DNA from: Vibrio sp. LaRot3 | GTDB lineage: Bacteria > Pseudomonadota > Gammaproteobacteria > Enterobacterales > Vibrionaceae | Reading direction: 5' to 3' | Length of the DNA stretch: 64,000 bases | NCBI RefSeq assembly: GCF_027587025.1 | Contig: NZ_JAPPTI010000006.1 | Location: forward strand, 124,001 to 188,000 | Shown: positions 9,634 through 20,562 of the stretch, piece by piece | Layout of the letters: each line of letters begins with the position of its first letter | How positions within the stretch are numbered: position 1 is the first letter of the stretch | Program-made: the position numbers and the translations under genes | The notes under the pieces: model-generated | What the model was told of the DNA's origin: nothing | Seen by the model: only the letters and a program-made list of their open reading frames with translations | The model's database searches: none

Positions 9634-10455
9634 ATGAAACATTGTGAGAAACAACAAGTCTGGCAGTCGATAGTTCAGGAAGCAAGGCAGCTAACTGAAC
9701 AAGAACCCATGCTTGCCAGTTTCTATCATGCCACCATTATCAAGCATGATAGTCTCTGCTCGGCATTGAGTTACATTCTTGCCAATAAGCTGAATACGGT
9801 ATCCATGCCTGCCATGGCTGTGCGTGAAGTGGTTGAAGAAGCCTTCGCGGCTGACCCTAGTATCATTGAAGCGGCGGCTTGTGATATTTGTGCTACGGTA
9901 AACCGAGATCCTGCAGTCGCCATGTATTCCATGCCATTGCTGTATTTGAAAGGCTACCATGCGCTGCAAGGTTATCGCGTTGCTAACTGGCTTTGGAAGC
10001 AAGGGCGCGTCGCTTTGGCGACTTATCTGCAAAACCAAATCTCAGTGTCTTGTCAGGTGGATATTCACCCAGCGGCTCGAATTGGTCGCGGCATCATGCT
10101 CGATCACGCTACGGGGATTGTGATTGGTGAAACCGCTGTCGTTGAAAACGATGTGTCTATTCTGCAAGACGTCACCTTAGGTGGTACGGGTAAAGAGTGC
10201 GGTGATCGTCACCCGAAAATTCGCGAAGGTGTAATGATCGGAGCGGGCGCTAAGATTCTGGGCAATATTGAAGTGGGCGAGGGCGCGAAGATTGCCTCTT
10301 GTTCTGTAGTGCTTCAACCTGTGCCGGCGCACACTACCGCGGCCGGTGTTCCTGCTAAGATTGTAGGCCGACCAAAAACAGATAAGCCATCGCTGGATAT
10401 GGATCAGCAGTTTAATGGCAAGTCGCAAAGCTTTATGGATGGCGACGGCATCTAA
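9634..10455 (+). CDS. cysE: Serine O-acetyltransferase
   Basis: A 273-residue enzyme that makes O-acetylserine from serine and acetyl-CoA, the first committed step of cysteine synthesis. An N-terminal helical domain (about 1-140) is followed by the left-handed beta-helix of hexapeptide repeats (about 142-240). This includes HPAARIGRGIMLDHATGIVIGE with the catalytic His/Asp region and the glycine-rich loop LGGTGKECGDRHP. The C-terminal tail, which binds CysK in the family, ends in GDGI. It is co-directional with gpsA. Confidence 0.96.
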   Translation: MKHCEKQQVWQSIVQEARQLTEQEPMLASFYHATIIKHDSLCSALSYILANKLNTVSMPAMAVREVVEEAFAADPSIIEAAACDICATVNRDPAVAMYSMPLLYLKGYHALQGYRVANWLWKQGRVALATYLQNQISVSCQVDIHPAARIGRGIMLDHATGIVIGETAVVENDVSILQDVTLGGTGKECGDRHPKIREGVMIGAGAKILGNIEVGEGAKIASCSVVLQPVPAHTTAAGVPAKIVGRPKTDKPSLDMDQQFNGKSQSFMDGDGI

Positions 10456-10468
10456 TCTGAAGTACTTA

Positions 10469-10501
10469 AAGAAAGAGTCAGCATTTGCTGGCTCTTTTTG
10501 T
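10469..10501 (+). terminator. Terminator after cysE
   Basis: Stem AGAGTCAGCA / TGCTGGCTCT with one wobble pair, followed by TTTTTG. Confidence 0.8.
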
Positions 10502-10514
10502 ATCTGAGGGCGGC

Positions 10515-10546
10515 ATAAAAAAGGCTGTCGAAGTGACAGCCTTTAG
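10515..10546 (-). terminator. Terminator after aphA
   Basis: Stem AAGGCTGTC / GACAGCCTT with a 5-nt loop. On the minus strand it is followed by TTTTTTA. It converges on the cysE terminator. Confidence 0.85.
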
Positions 10547-10556
10547 GGGGTAACGA

Positions 10557-11096
10557 TTAAGCGAGCGCTTCTAGTTCAGCTAGAACTTCATCAGCCCATT
10601 GAATCCACGCTTGACGAAGCAGTAGATTGCGGCGAAGTGTTAGACGCTCTAAACGTTGCTGTTTGTCTAGCATCGCAATGTTAGCGTAGTAAGCTGCTTC
10701 AATCTCTTGGTAGTGAGCTACCAATTTACGAGACTCTTCTACTAACTCAGCCAGTTGTGCCTTGTATGGCGCTGAAGGTTGTACAGAGCAAGCCATCAGT
10801 TTTGCTGAGAACTCGTCACGAACGGTTGGGTGCGCGGTAGGTTGGTCGAACCATTCACCAAGAGCTACGCGGCCCGCATCGGTAATTGAGTAAACTTTAC
10901 GGTCAGGTTTGCCTTCTTGAGGCTCTAAAACGCAAGTAACAAGCTCGTTTTGCGCCATTTTGTTTAGCTCGCGGTACACCTGCTGGTGGCTCGCCTTCCA
11001 AAAGTACCCGATAGTAGCGGAAAATTCTTTGGTGATGTCGTATCCAGTTGCGTCGCGTGTGCTAAGAACTGTGAGGATTACGTGTGGTAATGACAT
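10557..11096 (-). CDS. aphA: AphA, quorum-sensing master regulator (PadR family)
   Basis: A 179-residue DNA-binding regulator of the low-cell-density programme in Vibrio. In V. cholerae it activates virulence genes together with AphB. The N-terminal winged helix (about 1-85) begins MSLPHVILTVLSTRDATGYD and contains the recognition region KASHQQVYRELNKM. A C-terminal helical dimerisation domain follows (LVEESRKLVAHYQEIEAAYYAN, RLERLTLRRNLL). I recognise the sequence as close to V. cholerae AphA. The open frame extends seven codons further upstream, but 11096 matches the known N-terminus. It is transcribed with a leader of about 200 nt. Confidence 0.95.
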   Translation of the reverse strand: MSLPHVILTVLSTRDATGYDITKEFSATIGYFWKASHQQVYRELNKMAQNELVTCVLEPQEGKPDRKVYSITDAGRVALGEWFDQPTAHPTVRDEFSAKLMACSVQPSAPYKAQLAELVEESRKLVAHYQEIEAAYYANIAMLDKQQRLERLTLRRNLLLRQAWIQWADEVLAELEALA

Positions 11097-11205
11097 GTCT
11101 TCAATCCAAATGGTCAATAAACTTCAATATCTACTGCTAACAACAAACTGTGCTTCTTGAGGCACTTATTGTGAAACCGTTGCTTGCAGCGCCAACAAAT
11201 GTTGG

Positions 11206-11240
11206 CCATGTCACCTTAAAAGCCGTTCTTCACCTAGGTC
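11206..11240 (-). promoter_or_regulatory. Candidate Qrr small-RNA pairing region in the aphA leader
   Basis: On the mRNA strand the leader contains CTAGGTGA (11230-11237) and GGTGAC (11210-11215). As I recall the conserved Qrr core, it contains TCACCTAG, which would pair perfectly over 8 nt with the first. Qrr RNAs are known to activate aphA translation in V. cholerae and V. harveyi through its leader. The match is seen directly. Use of this exact site in this organism is inferred. Confidence 0.5.
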
Positions 11241-11498
11241 GACAATTTCTTGTCTAGGGTTGCGATATGTATTTTTATTTGAGAATCGCAAAGGAGCGAT
11301 ATTATATCTAAATAATAAGCATAAAGTGGAATAGATGGACATATTTACCCAAAAAACTGACAATTATCTCAATAAAATATTCAGTCAGAATTAAATTCTA
11401 AGGTTGTGGTTTTTAATGTCTTAATAGTGGGGTTTTGTGTGGTAAATATTAGCTTGGTAGGAGTGTGTAATATTTGCACGTTGTGAAACAGCTCAAAT

Positions 11499-11532
11499 AT
11501 AGCAAGGCCACTTAGGTAGTGGCCTTGCTCTT
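11499..11532 (-). terminator. Terminator after ppc
   Basis: Stem AGCAAGGCCACT / AGTGGCCTTGCT, 12 bp perfect with a 4-5 nt loop. The minus-strand tail (ATATTTG) is a poor T-run, so efficiency is uncertain. Confidence 0.6.
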
Positions 11533-11540
11533 TAGAGGGA

Positions 11541-14174
11541 TTAACCGGTGTTACGCATACCTGCGGCAATACCTGCAATGGTCACCATAAGCGCTTCTTC
11601 TAGTTCAACTGAAGGGTGCTCAATTTGGCGAGTACGGTAAAGCAGCTCAGCTTGTAGCATGTTCAATGGCTCAACATAAATATTACGTAAGCGAATTGAC
11701 TCTAAGCCCCAAGGGTCGCTTTGCATCAGGTTCTCATTGTTCTCTACGTTTAGCACCGCTTTGATGTCTTTCTGTAGTTGTTCACGCAGGCGGTCACCTA
11801 GCGGAAGCAGTTTAGGATCAGCAAGGCGTTGGTCGTAGTAACGAGAGATCTCAATGTTACATTTCGAGTACACCATCTCAAGCATGCCTAAGCGTGTAGA
11901 GAAGAATGGCCACTCACGACACATCTCTTCTAGTAGAGCTTGATGACCTTTATCGATAGAGTATTGAATCGCTTCACCAGCACCCAGCCAAGCTGGCAGT
12001 ACCAGACGATTTTGGCTCCATGAGAAGATCCATGGAATCGCACGCAAGCTTTCAACACCGCCATTAGGGTTACGTTTCGCAGGGCGAGAACCCAGAGGGA
12101 GTTTACCAAGTTCTAGTTCTGGTGTTGCTTGGCGGAAGTAAGGCACGAAATCTGGCTCACCACGAACTACGCTACGGTAAGACTCACAGCTTACTTCTGA
12201 TAGCACGTCCATTAGGTCGCGCCATTCTTGTTTTGGCTCTGGTGGTGGCAGGAGGTTCGCTTCTAGAATCGCGCTCGCGTACATGTTGAAGCTGTTTACT
12301 GCTACTTCTGGTAGGCCAAGCTTAAAGCGAATCATCTCGCCTTGCTCAGTAACACGTAGGCCGCCTTTAAGGCTCTTCGGTGGCTGAGAAAGCAATGCAG
12401 CGTGCGCTGGCGCACCACCACGACCAATCGTACCGCCTCGGCCATGGAATAGGGTCAGTTCTACGCCTTCTTCTTCGGCAACTTTTACCAAGGCATCCAT
12501 AGCATCGTACTGAGCCCAACCTGCCGCCATAACGCCGGCATCTTTTGCTGAATCAGAGTAGCCAATCATTACCATTTGATGGTTTTGAATAAAGCCGCGG
12601 TACAGGTCGATGCCCATAAGTTGCTTAATGACTGCTTCAGCGTTGTTTAAGTCATCCAACGTTTCGAATAACGGACAAACATCAAGACGGTAAGGGCAAC
12701 CCGCTTCTTGTAGCAATAAGTGTACTGCCAGTACATCAGATGCGGTGCGAGCCATTGAAATAACGTAAGCACCGAAAGCACCACGTGGTTGAGCTGCGAT
12801 GATCTTACATGTGTCTAAAACTTCTTTGACTGGCTCAGATGGTTGCCAATCAAGCGGAATCAGTGGGCGTTTTGAGCTGAGTTCTTGAGTTAAGAATGCA
12901 ACCTTATCTTGCTCGCTCCATTGATCGTAATCGCCCATGCCTAGGTAGCGAGTCAGCTCAGACAGCACATCTGAATGACGGGTACTTTCTTGGCGAATAT
13001 CCAAACGAACAAGGTGAACACCAAACGCTTTAACGCGACGCAGAGTATCCAGTAGTGACCCATCGGCAATCACGCCCATGCCACACTCGTGTAGCGATTG
13101 GTAACAAGCGTATAGCGGTTCCCAAAGTTGATCGGCGTGTTGCAATGGTGCTTTAACTGCCAGTTTCTGGCCGTTTACTTTCGCATCCAGAATCTCTTTG
13201 GTTTCGCTCAGTAGGTTACGTAGCTCTTTGAGTACTGCGCGGTAAGGTTCGTGCTCGTTTTCACCTGCTAATGCGCGGACGGCATCATTACACTTGGTCA
13301 TCGATAGCTCGCTAACCAGTTCGTTGATGTCGTTTAGGTAAAGATCTGCGGCTTTCCAGCGAGATAGCAGCAGCACTTCACGAGTCACGGTATGAGTGAC
13401 AAATGGGTTACCGTCACGGTCACCACCCATCCAAGATGAGAAGTGTACTGGGCGAGCATCAATCGGTAGGCCTTCACCTAAGTAAGACTCTAAACGCTCA
13501 TCCAGTTCACGTAGGAAATCAGGTACCGCTTCCCAAAGAGAGTTTTCAACGACCGCATAACCCCATTTCGCTTCATCAAGCGGGGTCGGGCGCTGCTGAC
13601 GAATCGTATCAGAGTGCCAGCTTTGGGCGATGAGTTGTTCTAAGCGACGCTCTGTTTTCTGGCGTTCTTTAACCGATAGGTCGCTCAGTTCAAGCTTAGA
13701 TAAACACTCGTTGATTTTGACCAACTTGTTGATCATGGTACGGCGAGTAATTTCAGTTGGGTGTGCAGTGAGAACGAGTTCGATATTCAGATCGCGTACA
13801 GCTTGAGCGGTATCGAGCTTGCTGATTTCGTTCTGGCTAAGCTTTGAGAAAAGAGAGTTGATTGCATCCGGTTCACACACGTGCGCATCGCAGTGGCGCG
13901 AAATCGTGTGGTATTGCTCAGCCATGTTGGTTAGGTTGAGGAACTGGTTAAATGCGTGAGCAACAGGGGTGAGTTGCTCATTAGGCAGGTTTTTAATCTC
14001 TTCAATCAGATTATCGCGATCTGCTTGGTTTCCTGCACGAGCGGATTTGGAAAGTTTACGAATGGTCTCTACTTTTTCAAGGATTGCCTCTCCATGAGCG
14101 TCCTTGATGGTATTGCCGAGCAAATGACCTAACATGCTTACATTGCTACGCAGCGCAGAGTATTTCTCGTTCAT
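11541..14174 (-). CDS. ppc: Phosphoenolpyruvate carboxylase
   Basis: An 877-residue anaplerotic enzyme making oxaloacetate from phosphoenolpyruvate and bicarbonate. Catalytic His138 is in [30 protein letters not shown] and the loop [14 protein letters not shown] are all present. The C-terminus [12 protein letters not shown] is the family signature. The start at 14174 matches the conserved [16 protein letters not shown] and has AGGA upstream. The longer open frame (11 codons) lacks a site. Confidence 0.98.
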   Translation of the reverse strand: MNEKYSALRSNVSMLGHLLGNTIKDAHGEAILEKVETIRKLSKSARAGNQADRDNLIEEIKNLPNEQLTPVAHAFNQFLNLTNMAEQYHTISRHCDAHVCEPDAINSLFSKLSQNEISKLDTAQAVRDLNIELVLTAHPTEITRRTMINKLVKINECLSKLELSDLSVKERQKTERRLEQLIAQSWHSDTIRQQRPTPLDEAKWGYAVVENSLWEAVPDFLRELDERLESYLGEGLPIDARPVHFSSWMGGDRDGNPFVTHTVTREVLLLSRWKAADLYLNDINELVSELSMTKCNDAVRALAGENEHEPYRAVLKELRNLLSETKEILDAKVNGQKLAVKAPLQHADQLWEPLYACYQSLHECGMGVIADGSLLDTLRRVKAFGVHLVRLDIRQESTRHSDVLSELTRYLGMGDYDQWSEQDKVAFLTQELSSKRPLIPLDWQPSEPVKEVLDTCKIIAAQPRGAFGAYVISMARTASDVLAVHLLLQEAGCPYRLDVCPLFETLDDLNNAEAVIKQLMGIDLYRGFIQNHQMVMIGYSDSAKDAGVMAAGWAQYDAMDALVKVAEEEGVELTLFHGRGGTIGRGGAPAHAALLSQPPKSLKGGLRVTEQGEMIRFKLGLPEVAVNSFNMYASAILEANLLPPPEPKQEWRDLMDVLSEVSCESYRSVVRGEPDFVPYFRQATPELELGKLPLGSRPAKRNPNGGVESLRAIPWIFSWSQNRLVLPAWLGAGEAIQYSIDKGHQALLEEMCREWPFFSTRLGMLEMVYSKCNIEISRYYDQRLADPKLLPLGDRLREQLQKDIKAVLNVENNENLMQSDPWGLESIRLRNIYVEPLNMLQAELLYRTRQIEHPSVELEEALMVTIAGIAAGMRNTG

Positions 14175-14226
14175 TATCATCCTGCCTTGTAAAAAAATTA
14201 CATCCATTGTTCCTTGTTAGGTAGAC

Positions 14227-14256
14227 AATCTAGCTAAAAAAGTCGCTCCGAGTCAA
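14227..14256 (-). promoter_or_regulatory. Candidate sigma-70 promoter of ppc
   Basis: On the minus strand TTGACT (14251-14256) is separated by 18 bp from TAGATT (14227-14232), about 50 bp upstream of the ppc start. Prediction by eye only. Confidence 0.45.
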
Positions 14257-14420
14257 ATACCGTAGGTTAAGTTTGCAAAAATTGTGCAAGTGGATGTAAC
14301 CACTCCCAAGTGCATAACTTTGCCTAAATTACTGAAATTTTATTACAGAAAATGTGGTTTTTACTAAGCTAGCGGAGACTGTAACGTGGTTTACGGCTAA
14401 TCCCCATACGGCTTTAGTCG

Positions 14421-14447
14421 CAATAAGCCGACCAAGTCGGCTTATTA
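14421..14447 (-). terminator. Hairpin after argE
   Basis: Stem AATAAGCCGA / TCGGCTTATT (10 bp, 4-nt loop) just past the argE stop. The minus-strand tail is not T-rich, so it may act as a 3' stabilising hairpin or a weak terminator. Confidence 0.5.
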
Positions 14448-14459
14448 CTCAAAGGTGCA

Positions 14460-15602
14460 TTAAGATGCGAAGCAGTATTCGCGCATCGCTTTGGAAAGAA
14501 TATTGATAGTTGGATCGATAAACTCAAACGCTAAGAATTCATCCGGTTGATGAGCTTGGTCTATAGAGCCGGGGCCAAGTACCAACGTTGGACAAAGCTG
14601 CTGAAGAAATGGTGCTTCAGTACAGTAGTTGACGGTTTCAGATGGCGTCTGACAGATGTGCTCCATGCTACCAATGAATGGATGGTCATGTTGGCACTCG
14701 TAACCGGGAATAGGTTCGTGCAAAGGAGTAATGGCAATTCTATCTGGCCATTTGGCTTGCACTTCTTTGAGCGCATCTCGTAAAAGGTTATCTAGGCCAT
14801 CTAGGCTGATGCCCGGTAAAGGACGCACATCGTAATGCAGTTCACAACAACCACAAATTCGGTTGGCGCTATCACCACCATGGATATGACCAAGGTTCAA
14901 TGTTGGGCTAGGAATAGCAAAACCTGGGTGGTGATACTCTTTGATTAATCGATCACGAAGCTGCATTAACGCAAACAATACCTCATGCATGATTTCGATG
15001 GCATTCACACCCAGCGCTGGATCGGAAGAGTGACCAGAGCGACCTGTTACTCGAACCGCATTGGCGACATGGCCTTTATGGCCGCGAATAGGCACTAAGC
15101 TAGTCGGCTCACCAATAATGCAGTAGTCCGGCTTAAATGGCGCGCTTTCAGTGAAATGGCGTGCGCCGAGCATGGTGGTTTCTTCGTCGCAAGTGGCTAA
15201 CACATACAATGGCTTGGTTTGCTTACTCCAATCGACTTTTTTTACTGCTTCAATAACAAAGGCGAAAAAGCCTTTCATATCCGCTGTACCTAAGCCATAG
15301 AAACGGTTGTTGGCCTCAGTGAGAGCGTGAGGTTCAAAATTCCAACGGCCTTCATCGAAAGGCACGGTATCACTATGGCCAGCCAGCAAAAGGCCGCCTT
15401 CCCCTTCGCCTTTTTTCGCAATCAGGTTGAATTTGCCAGTTTCTACTTCAGTAAGCTCAACCTTAAAACCAACATCTTTTAGCCAAGTGGCCAATTTTTC
15501 TATCACCGCTTGGTTTCCTTCATCCCAACTAGGATCCGAAGAGCTAATCGATGAGGTTGAAATCAGACCACTGTAGATCTCTTTAAAACTAGGTAATTGC
15601 AT
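14460..15602 (-). CDS. argE: Acetylornithine deacetylase
   Basis: A 380-residue zinc peptidase-family (M20) enzyme that releases ornithine from N-acetylornithine in arginine synthesis. Metal ligands are visible in GHSDTVP (H76, D78), [10 protein letters not shown] and the catalytic [12 protein letters not shown]. The dimerisation domain (about 175-290) includes [12 protein letters not shown]. It is divergent from argCBGH across a 152-bp region containing ArgR-like boxes, the classical arrangement. Confidence 0.97.
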   Translation of the reverse strand: MQLPSFKEIYSGLISTSSISSSDPSWDEGNQAVIEKLATWLKDVGFKVELTEVETGKFNLIAKKGEGEGGLLLAGHSDTVPFDEGRWNFEPHALTEANNRFYGLGTADMKGFFAFVIEAVKKVDWSKQTKPLYVLATCDEETTMLGARHFTESAPFKPDYCIIGEPTSLVPIRGHKGHVANAVRVTGRSGHSSDPALGVNAIEIMHEVLFALMQLRDRLIKEYHHPGFAIPSPTLNLGHIHGGDSANRICGCCELHYDVRPLPGISLDGLDNLLRDALKEVQAKWPDRIAITPLHEPIPGYECQHDHPFIGSMEHICQTPSETVNYCTEAPFLQQLCPTLVLGPGSIDQAHQPDEFLAFEFIDPTINILSKAMREYCFAS

Positions 15603-15653
15603 TTTAACTTCGATTTCCCTGTTGACAGATTTTCACTAAGAAGGTAAAAACAT

Positions 15654-15707
15654 ATTAAATCATTTTTAATGAATAAAAAATCATTAAAGTATGCATGAAA
15701 TAGTTTT
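15654..15707. promoter_or_regulatory. ArgR-like operators between argE and argC
   Basis: An 18-bp element at 15668-15685 (TGAAT-AAAA-AATCA core) matches the ARG-box consensus (TnAAT-4-ATTnA) at all but one fixed base. An overlapping weaker copy lies at 15654-15671 and a poor one near 15690-15707. Placement between the divergent start codons suggests ArgR represses both argE and argCBGH. Confidence 0.6.
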
Positions 15708-15754
15708 TTAGTCACAACGTGGTGACACTGGTTAAACGATTTGGATGTCTTGAA

Positions 15755-16756
15755 ATGCTGAAAACGACCATCATTGGTGCAACAGGTTATACCGGAGCAG
15801 AGCTAGCGCTGATGGTGCATAAACACCCAGAGCTTACGCTAGCAGGTTTGTATGTCTCAGCCAACAGTTTAGATGCAGGGAAAAGCATCTCGTCACTACA
15901 CGGTAAATTGGCAGGTATTGTCGATGATGCTGTTCAACCTTTAACGGACGTTGAGTTAGTAGCAAAACAAAGCGATGTGGTGTTTCTTGCTACTGCTCAT
16001 GAAGTAAGCCACGACCTTGCACCACAATTTTTACAGCAAGGTTGTCAGGTATTTGATTTATCCGGTGCATTTAGAGTCAAGAAACAAGGTTTCTACCCTG
16101 AATTTTATGGTTTCGAGCACCAACACGAACAATGGCTAGATAACGCAGCGTATGGCTTAGCAGAATGGGCAAATGAAGAAATCAAACAAGCCCAATTAAT
16201 CGCGGTACCCGGTTGTTACCCAACGGCTTCACAGTTGGCGATTAAGCCTCTAATTGAAGCTGGGTTAGTTGAAACTAATCAATGGCCCGTGATCAATGCG
16301 ACCAGTGGCGTTTCAGGTGCAGGCAGAAAAGCGACCTTAACCAATAGCTACTGCGAAGTAAGCCTACAAGCTTATGGCGTGTTCAATCATCGCCACCAAC
16401 CAGAGATCGCGAGCCATTTAGGCTGCGATGTGATTTTTACTCCGCATCTGGGCAATTTCAAACGCGGCATTTTGGCGACGATTACCCTAAAGCTCAAAGC
16501 AGGGACAAGCGCAGAACAAGTGGCGACAGCCATGAGCAATGCCTATGAAGGCAAAGTTGGGGTTCGTCTTCAAGAGGGGCTACCACAACTACAAAATGTT
16601 CAGTTTACGCCTTTCTGCGATATTGGCTGGAAGGTTCAAGGTGAACACGTCGTCATTGGCTCAGCCATCGACAACTTATTGAAAGGTGCATCGAGTCAAG
16701 CGATGCAGTGTTTAAACATCCACTACGGATACCCTGAGTTAACAGCCCTGCTTTAG
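15755..16756 (+). CDS. argC: N-acetyl-gamma-glutamyl-phosphate reductase
   Basis: NADPH-dependent reduction of N-acetylglutamyl phosphate to the semialdehyde, third step of arginine synthesis. It is 333 residues from the chosen start, close to E. coli ArgC (334). The N-terminal Rossmann motif [10 protein letters not shown] is at residues 8-17. Catalytic Cys154 is in VPGCYPTAS. The open frame extends 12 codons upstream, but 15755 matches the conserved [14 protein letters not shown] start with GGAT 8 bp before. It is first in argCBGH. Confidence 0.96.
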   Translation: MLKTTIIGATGYTGAELALMVHKHPELTLAGLYVSANSLDAGKSISSLHGKLAGIVDDAVQPLTDVELVAKQSDVVFLATAHEVSHDLAPQFLQQGCQVFDLSGAFRVKKQGFYPEFYGFEHQHEQWLDNAAYGLAEWANEEIKQAQLIAVPGCYPTASQLAIKPLIEAGLVETNQWPVINATSGVSGAGRKATLTNSYCEVSLQAYGVFNHRHQPEIASHLGCDVIFTPHLGNFKRGILATITLKLKAGTSAEQVATAMSNAYEGKVGVRLQEGLPQLQNVQFTPFCDIGWKVQGEHVVIGSAIDNLLKGASSQAMQCLNIHYGYPELTALL

Positions 16757-16777
16757 AGGGCTTATCAAGGAATGGTA

Positions 16778-17569
16778 ATGACAGATAACAAACAAACTCC
16801 ATTGGTGATCAAACTGGGCGGTGCGGCTCTGTCTTGTACAGATACGCTAAGTCAGGTTTTTGGTGCAATTGCGAACTACCAAAAACAAGCCCAGCGACGA
16901 ATTGTGATCGTCCACGGAGGGGGTTATCTAGTGGACGATCTAATGGCAAAGCTAAAACTTGAGACCGTTAAAAAACAAGGTCTACGAGTAACGCCTTACG
17001 ACCAAATCCCACTGATTGCTGGCGCGCTAGCTGGCACTGCAAATAAGCAGCTGCAAGGGCAAGCAATTAAAGATGGTCTCAATGCCGTAGGCATTAGTTT
17101 GGCAGATGGCGGCTTATGTCATGTGGAAGAACTCGACCCAGAGTTAGGTGCGGTAGGCAAAGCCACACCGGGAGACTCAACAGTTCTTCAAGCGATACTC
17201 GCAACAGGGGCGCTACCAATCATCAGCTCAATTGGATTAACCGAAAAAGGTGAGTTGATGAACGTAAACGCAGATCAAGCAGCGGTTGCCGTTGCTGGCG
17301 CATTAGACGCTGAGCTCGTGCTGTTATCAGATGTGAGCGGTGTGCTTGATGGTAAAGGTCATTTGATTAAAAGCTTAGATGAGCAACAAGCCAAGCAACT
17401 GATTGATGGCCATGTAATTACCGACGGCATGATCGTTAAAGTTAACGCTGCATTAGAAGCCGCTAACGATCTAGGTCGCCCAATTGAAGTGGCGACATGG
17501 CGCTACCCTGAAAAACTAGCCGAGCTATTTGCAGGCAAGAGTATCGGCACACAATTTTTGCCGAAATAA
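16778..17569 (+). CDS. argB: Acetylglutamate kinase
   Basis: Phosphorylates N-acetylglutamate, second step of the pathway. It is 263 residues, of the short non-feedback-inhibited type. VIKLGGAAL (about 11-19) and [10 protein letters not shown] form the phosphate and substrate sites. [24 protein letters not shown] segments ([17 protein letters not shown]) bind ATP. The start at 16778 is placed 7 bp after AAGG. The ATG two codons earlier is too close. It follows argC by 21 bp. Confidence 0.95.
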   Translation: MTDNKQTPLVIKLGGAALSCTDTLSQVFGAIANYQKQAQRRIVIVHGGGYLVDDLMAKLKLETVKKQGLRVTPYDQIPLIAGALAGTANKQLQGQAIKDGLNAVGISLADGGLCHVEELDPELGAVGKATPGDSTVLQAILATGALPIISSIGLTEKGELMNVNADQAAVAVAGALDAELVLLSDVSGVLDGKGHLIKSLDEQQAKQLIDGHVITDGMIVKVNAALEAANDLGRPIEVATWRYPEKLAELFAGKSIGTQFLPK

Positions 17570-17636
17570 ACACAATAGATAAGTAATAAATTGATACCAA
17601 TACGCACTCAGAATGCGGGTTGGTCGGAGAATTAAG

Positions 17637-18854
17637 ATGAGCAAAGTACAAGTAAACAAAGTCGTTGTAGCCTACTCAGGCGGTCTGGATACCTCAGTGA
17701 TCATTCCATGGCTGAAAGAAAACTATGATTGTGAAGTTGTGGCTTTCGTTGCGGATGTTGGTCAAGGCGAAGAAGAGCTAGAAGGCATTGAAGAGAAAGC
17801 CAAAGCATCGGGTGCATCAGAGTGTTATGTGGTTGACCTCAAAGAAGAGATGGTGGCGGATTACATCTTTCCGACGCTAAAAACCGGTGCTTACTACGAA
17901 GGCAAGTACTTACTAGGTACTTCAATGGCACGTCCAATTATTGCTAAAGCTCAAGTTGAGATTGCCCGTAAAGTGGGTGCAGATGCGCTATGCCATGGCT
18001 GTACGGGTAAAGGTAATGACCAAGTTCGTTTTGAAGGTGCATTCGCAGCGCTTGCCCCTGATCTACAAGTGATTGCGCCATGGCGTGAGTGGGACATCGT
18101 TAGCCGTGAAGAGTGTCTGGATTACCTTGCGGAACGTAACATCCCTTGTAGCGCTTCACTGACTAAAATCTACTCTCGTGATGCTAACGCATGGCATATC
18201 TCGACAGAAGGCGGCGTACTAGAAAATACGTGGAATGCGCCTAATGAAGATTGCTGGGTTTGGACGGTTGATCCTGAGCAAGCGCCAAACGAAGCTGAAT
18301 ATGTGTCTTTGAAAGTTGAGAAAGGTGAGATTGTTGCGGTTGATGGCGAGCAAATGACGCCGTACAACGCATTGATGTACTTAAACGAAAAAGGTGCTAA
18401 GCACGGTGTTGGCCGTATCGATATCGTAGAAAACCGTTTGGTAGGTATGAAGTCTCGTGGCTGTTACGAAACACCAGGGGGCACGATTATGATGGAAGCA
18501 CTGCGCGCGGTAGAGCAATTAGTGCTAGATAAGACATCGTTCGAGTTCCGTGAAGAACTAGGTGTAAAAGCATCCCATCTTGTATACGATGGTCGTTGGT
18601 TCACGCCACTATGTAAGTCGATTCTTGCTGCGTCAGAAGAGCTGGCTCAAGACGTTAACGGTGAGGTTGTGGTGAAGCTTTACAAAGGCCAAGCAGTCGT
18701 GACGCAGAAGCGTTCAGACAACAGCTTGTACTGCGAAGAGTTTGCAACCTTTGGCGAAGATGAAGTGTACGACCAAAGCCATGCTGGTGGCTTTATCCGT
18801 CTTTACTCGCTATCAAGCAGAATCAGAGCGCTAAACGAAGCGAAGAAGAAATAA
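17637..18854 (+). CDS. argG: Argininosuccinate synthase
   Basis: Joins citrulline and aspartate with ATP. It is 405 residues, the short bacterial type. The P-loop [10 protein letters not shown] is near residues 12-21. [13 protein letters not shown] and [10 protein letters not shown] are further family segments. The start at 17637 gives [16 protein letters not shown] and has GGAGA upstream. The eight-codon extension is rejected. The ornithine carbamoyltransferase gene (argF) that supplies citrulline is not in this cluster. Confidence 0.97.
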   Translation: MSKVQVNKVVVAYSGGLDTSVIIPWLKENYDCEVVAFVADVGQGEEELEGIEEKAKASGASECYVVDLKEEMVADYIFPTLKTGAYYEGKYLLGTSMARPIIAKAQVEIARKVGADALCHGCTGKGNDQVRFEGAFAALAPDLQVIAPWREWDIVSREECLDYLAERNIPCSASLTKIYSRDANAWHISTEGGVLENTWNAPNEDCWVWTVDPEQAPNEAEYVSLKVEKGEIVAVDGEQMTPYNALMYLNEKGAKHGVGRIDIVENRLVGMKSRGCYETPGGTIMMEALRAVEQLVLDKTSFEFREELGVKASHLVYDGRWFTPLCKSILAASEELAQDVNGEVVVKLYKGQAVVTQKRSDNSLYCEEFATFGEDEVYDQSHAGGFIRLYSLSSRIRALNEAKKK

Positions 18855-18913
18855 TCGTGACTAACTGACTCAGCTAACCCAGTTTGGCTGAGCATATCAA
18901 TGACCCTATCAAG

Positions 18914-18947
18914 AGGATCTGGCTGACGAAGTCGGATCCCTTTTATT
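18914..18947 (+). terminator. Possible attenuator or weak terminator between argG and argH
   Basis: Stem GGATCTGGCT / AAGTCGGATCC with wobble pairs and a 4-nt loop, followed by CTTTTATT. It would reduce readthrough into argH, which starts at 18963. Confidence 0.4.
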
Positions 18948-18962
18948 CTCAGGAGAGACGCA

Positions 18963-20342
18963 ATGGCATTATGGGGCGGTAGATTTACCCAAGCGGCAGA
19001 CACTAGATTTAAAGACTTCAACGACTCCCTTCGTTTCGATTATCGTTTAGCGGAGCAAGACATCGTTGGCTCTATTGCATGGTCAAAAGCGCTTGTTTCA
19101 GTCAATGTGCTAACAGAGCAAGAACAGCAGCAACTTGAAACCGCTTTGAACGAGTTGAAAGTGAGTGTCGAGCAAAATCCAAAGCAGATTTTGGCATCTG
19201 ACGCAGAAGACATTCATTCATGGGTTGAGCAGCAGCTGATTGATAAAGTCGGCGACCTAGGTAAAAAACTTCACACTGGCCGTTCGCGTAACGACCAAGT
19301 AGCAACGGATCTTAAACTTTGGTGTCGTGAGCAAGGTGAAGTGCTGCTAGGCGCTTTAGAGCAACTACAAAACCAAATGGTGGAAGTAGCGAAAGCGCAT
19401 CAGCAAACAGTGCTACCGGGTTATACGCACTTACAACGTGCGCAGCCTGTGACGTTTGCTCATTGGTGTTTAGCTTATGTTGAAATGTTTGAGCGTGACC
19501 ACTCGCGACTACAAGATGCGATTAAGCGACTGAATACTTGTCCGCTAGGTTCTGGTGCATTAGCGGGTACAGCTTACCCAATGGATCGTGAAGTGATCGC
19601 GCAAGATCTTGGTTTTAGCCGTGCAACGCGTAACTCGTTAGACTCTGTGTCTGACCGTGATCATGTGATCGAGTTAATGTCAGTGGCTTCATTGTCTATG
19701 CTGCACCTATCACGCTTGGCAGAAGATATGATCTTCTACAACTCAGGTGAAGCAAACTTCTTAGAGCTGGCTGATACAGTGACATCAGGTTCTTCATTGA
19801 TGCCACAGAAGAAAAACCCAGATGCGTTAGAGTTGATCCGTGGTAAAACGGGCCGTGTTTATGGTTCACTAGCGGGCATGATGATGACAGTGAAAGCATT
19901 GCCTCTGGCCTACAACAAAGACATGCAAGAAGACAAAGAAGGTCTGTTTGATGCCTTGGATACGTGGTTTGATTGCTTGATCATGGCAGCGCTGTGTTTT
20001 GATGGCATCAAAGTGAATGAAGAGCGCACCTTAGAAGCAGCGCAACAAGGTTATGCTAACGCAACTGAACTTGCCGATTACTTAGTTGCGAAAGGAATTC
20101 CTTTCCGTGAAGCGCACCATATTGTTGGTGTGGCAGTAGTGGGCGCTATTGAGAAAGGCTGTGCGTTGGAAGAGCTATCGATTGATGAGCTAAAAGTGTT
20201 CTCACCTGTGATTGAGCAGGACGTGTACGAGATTTTGACCATCGATTCTTGTCTTGCTAAGCGTAACGCATTGGGTGGTGTTGCACCTAAGCAGGTCGCT
20301 TATGCAGTCGACCAAGCGAAAGGGCGTTTAAACAACCAATAA
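18963..20342 (+). CDS. argH: Argininosuccinate lyase
   Basis: Cleaves argininosuccinate to arginine and fumarate, the last biosynthetic step. It is 459 residues with the fumarase/aspartase-superfamily signature [13 protein letters not shown]-terminal [26 protein letters not shown] is typical. An AGGAGAG site precedes the ATG. Some marine gammaproteobacteria carry an ArgH-ArgA fusion. This one ends at the normal ArgH length, so it is not fused. Confidence 0.97.
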   Translation: MALWGGRFTQAADTRFKDFNDSLRFDYRLAEQDIVGSIAWSKALVSVNVLTEQEQQQLETALNELKVSVEQNPKQILASDAEDIHSWVEQQLIDKVGDLGKKLHTGRSRNDQVATDLKLWCREQGEVLLGALEQLQNQMVEVAKAHQQTVLPGYTHLQRAQPVTFAHWCLAYVEMFERDHSRLQDAIKRLNTCPLGSGALAGTAYPMDREVIAQDLGFSRATRNSLDSVSDRDHVIELMSVASLSMLHLSRLAEDMIFYNSGEANFLELADTVTSGSSLMPQKKNPDALELIRGKTGRVYGSLAGMMMTVKALPLAYNKDMQEDKEGLFDALDTWFDCLIMAALCFDGIKVNEERTLEAAQQGYANATELADYLVAKGIPFREAHHIVGVAVVGAIEKGCALEELSIDELKVFSPVIEQDVYEILTIDSCLAKRNALGGVAPKQVAYAVDQAKGRLNNQ

Positions 20343-20491
20343 GTTCAAATGAATGGCAAAATAATTTTCAGTCTAAGTTGCTGAAAGTTAGTGAATTTGT
20401 CAGAAGATCAAAAAAGATCGAAAAAATTTGGAACTATCTGAGAGAAGGCCGGTCTATTAAAGTACCACTGCTTTTTCTTAGATGAATTCTA

Positions 20492-20533
20492 AGAAAGCCC
20501 TGAAATCGATATTGGTTTCAGGGCTTTTTTCTT
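20492..20533 (+). terminator. Terminator of the argCBGH operon
   Basis: Stem AAGCCCTGAAA / TTTCAGGGCTT with an 8-10 nt loop, followed by TTTTTTCTTTCT. Confidence 0.85.
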
Positions 20534-20562
20534 TCTAGCGTCCGAGTTTTTATTGGGTGTTT

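Larger units (their letters stand above)
11097..11540. promoter_or_regulatory. aphA leader and promoter; region between aphA and the ppc end
   Basis: A 444-bp non-coding stretch. A minus-strand -10 element TATAAT lies at 11301-11306 with a weak -35 (CCACTT, 17-bp spacing). This predicts a leader of about 200 nt. The leader holds a hairpin (GCCAAC/GTTGGC, 11191-11206) and two segments complementary to the conserved Qrr small-RNA core (see separate entry). Bases 11340-11500 are AT-rich with no gene visible. The ppc terminator lies at 11501-11530. Confidence 0.55.

Noticed and set aside
18963..20342. ArgH-ArgA fusion as in some marine gammaproteobacteria
   Set aside because: The frame stops at normal ArgH length (459 residues) and is followed by a terminator.
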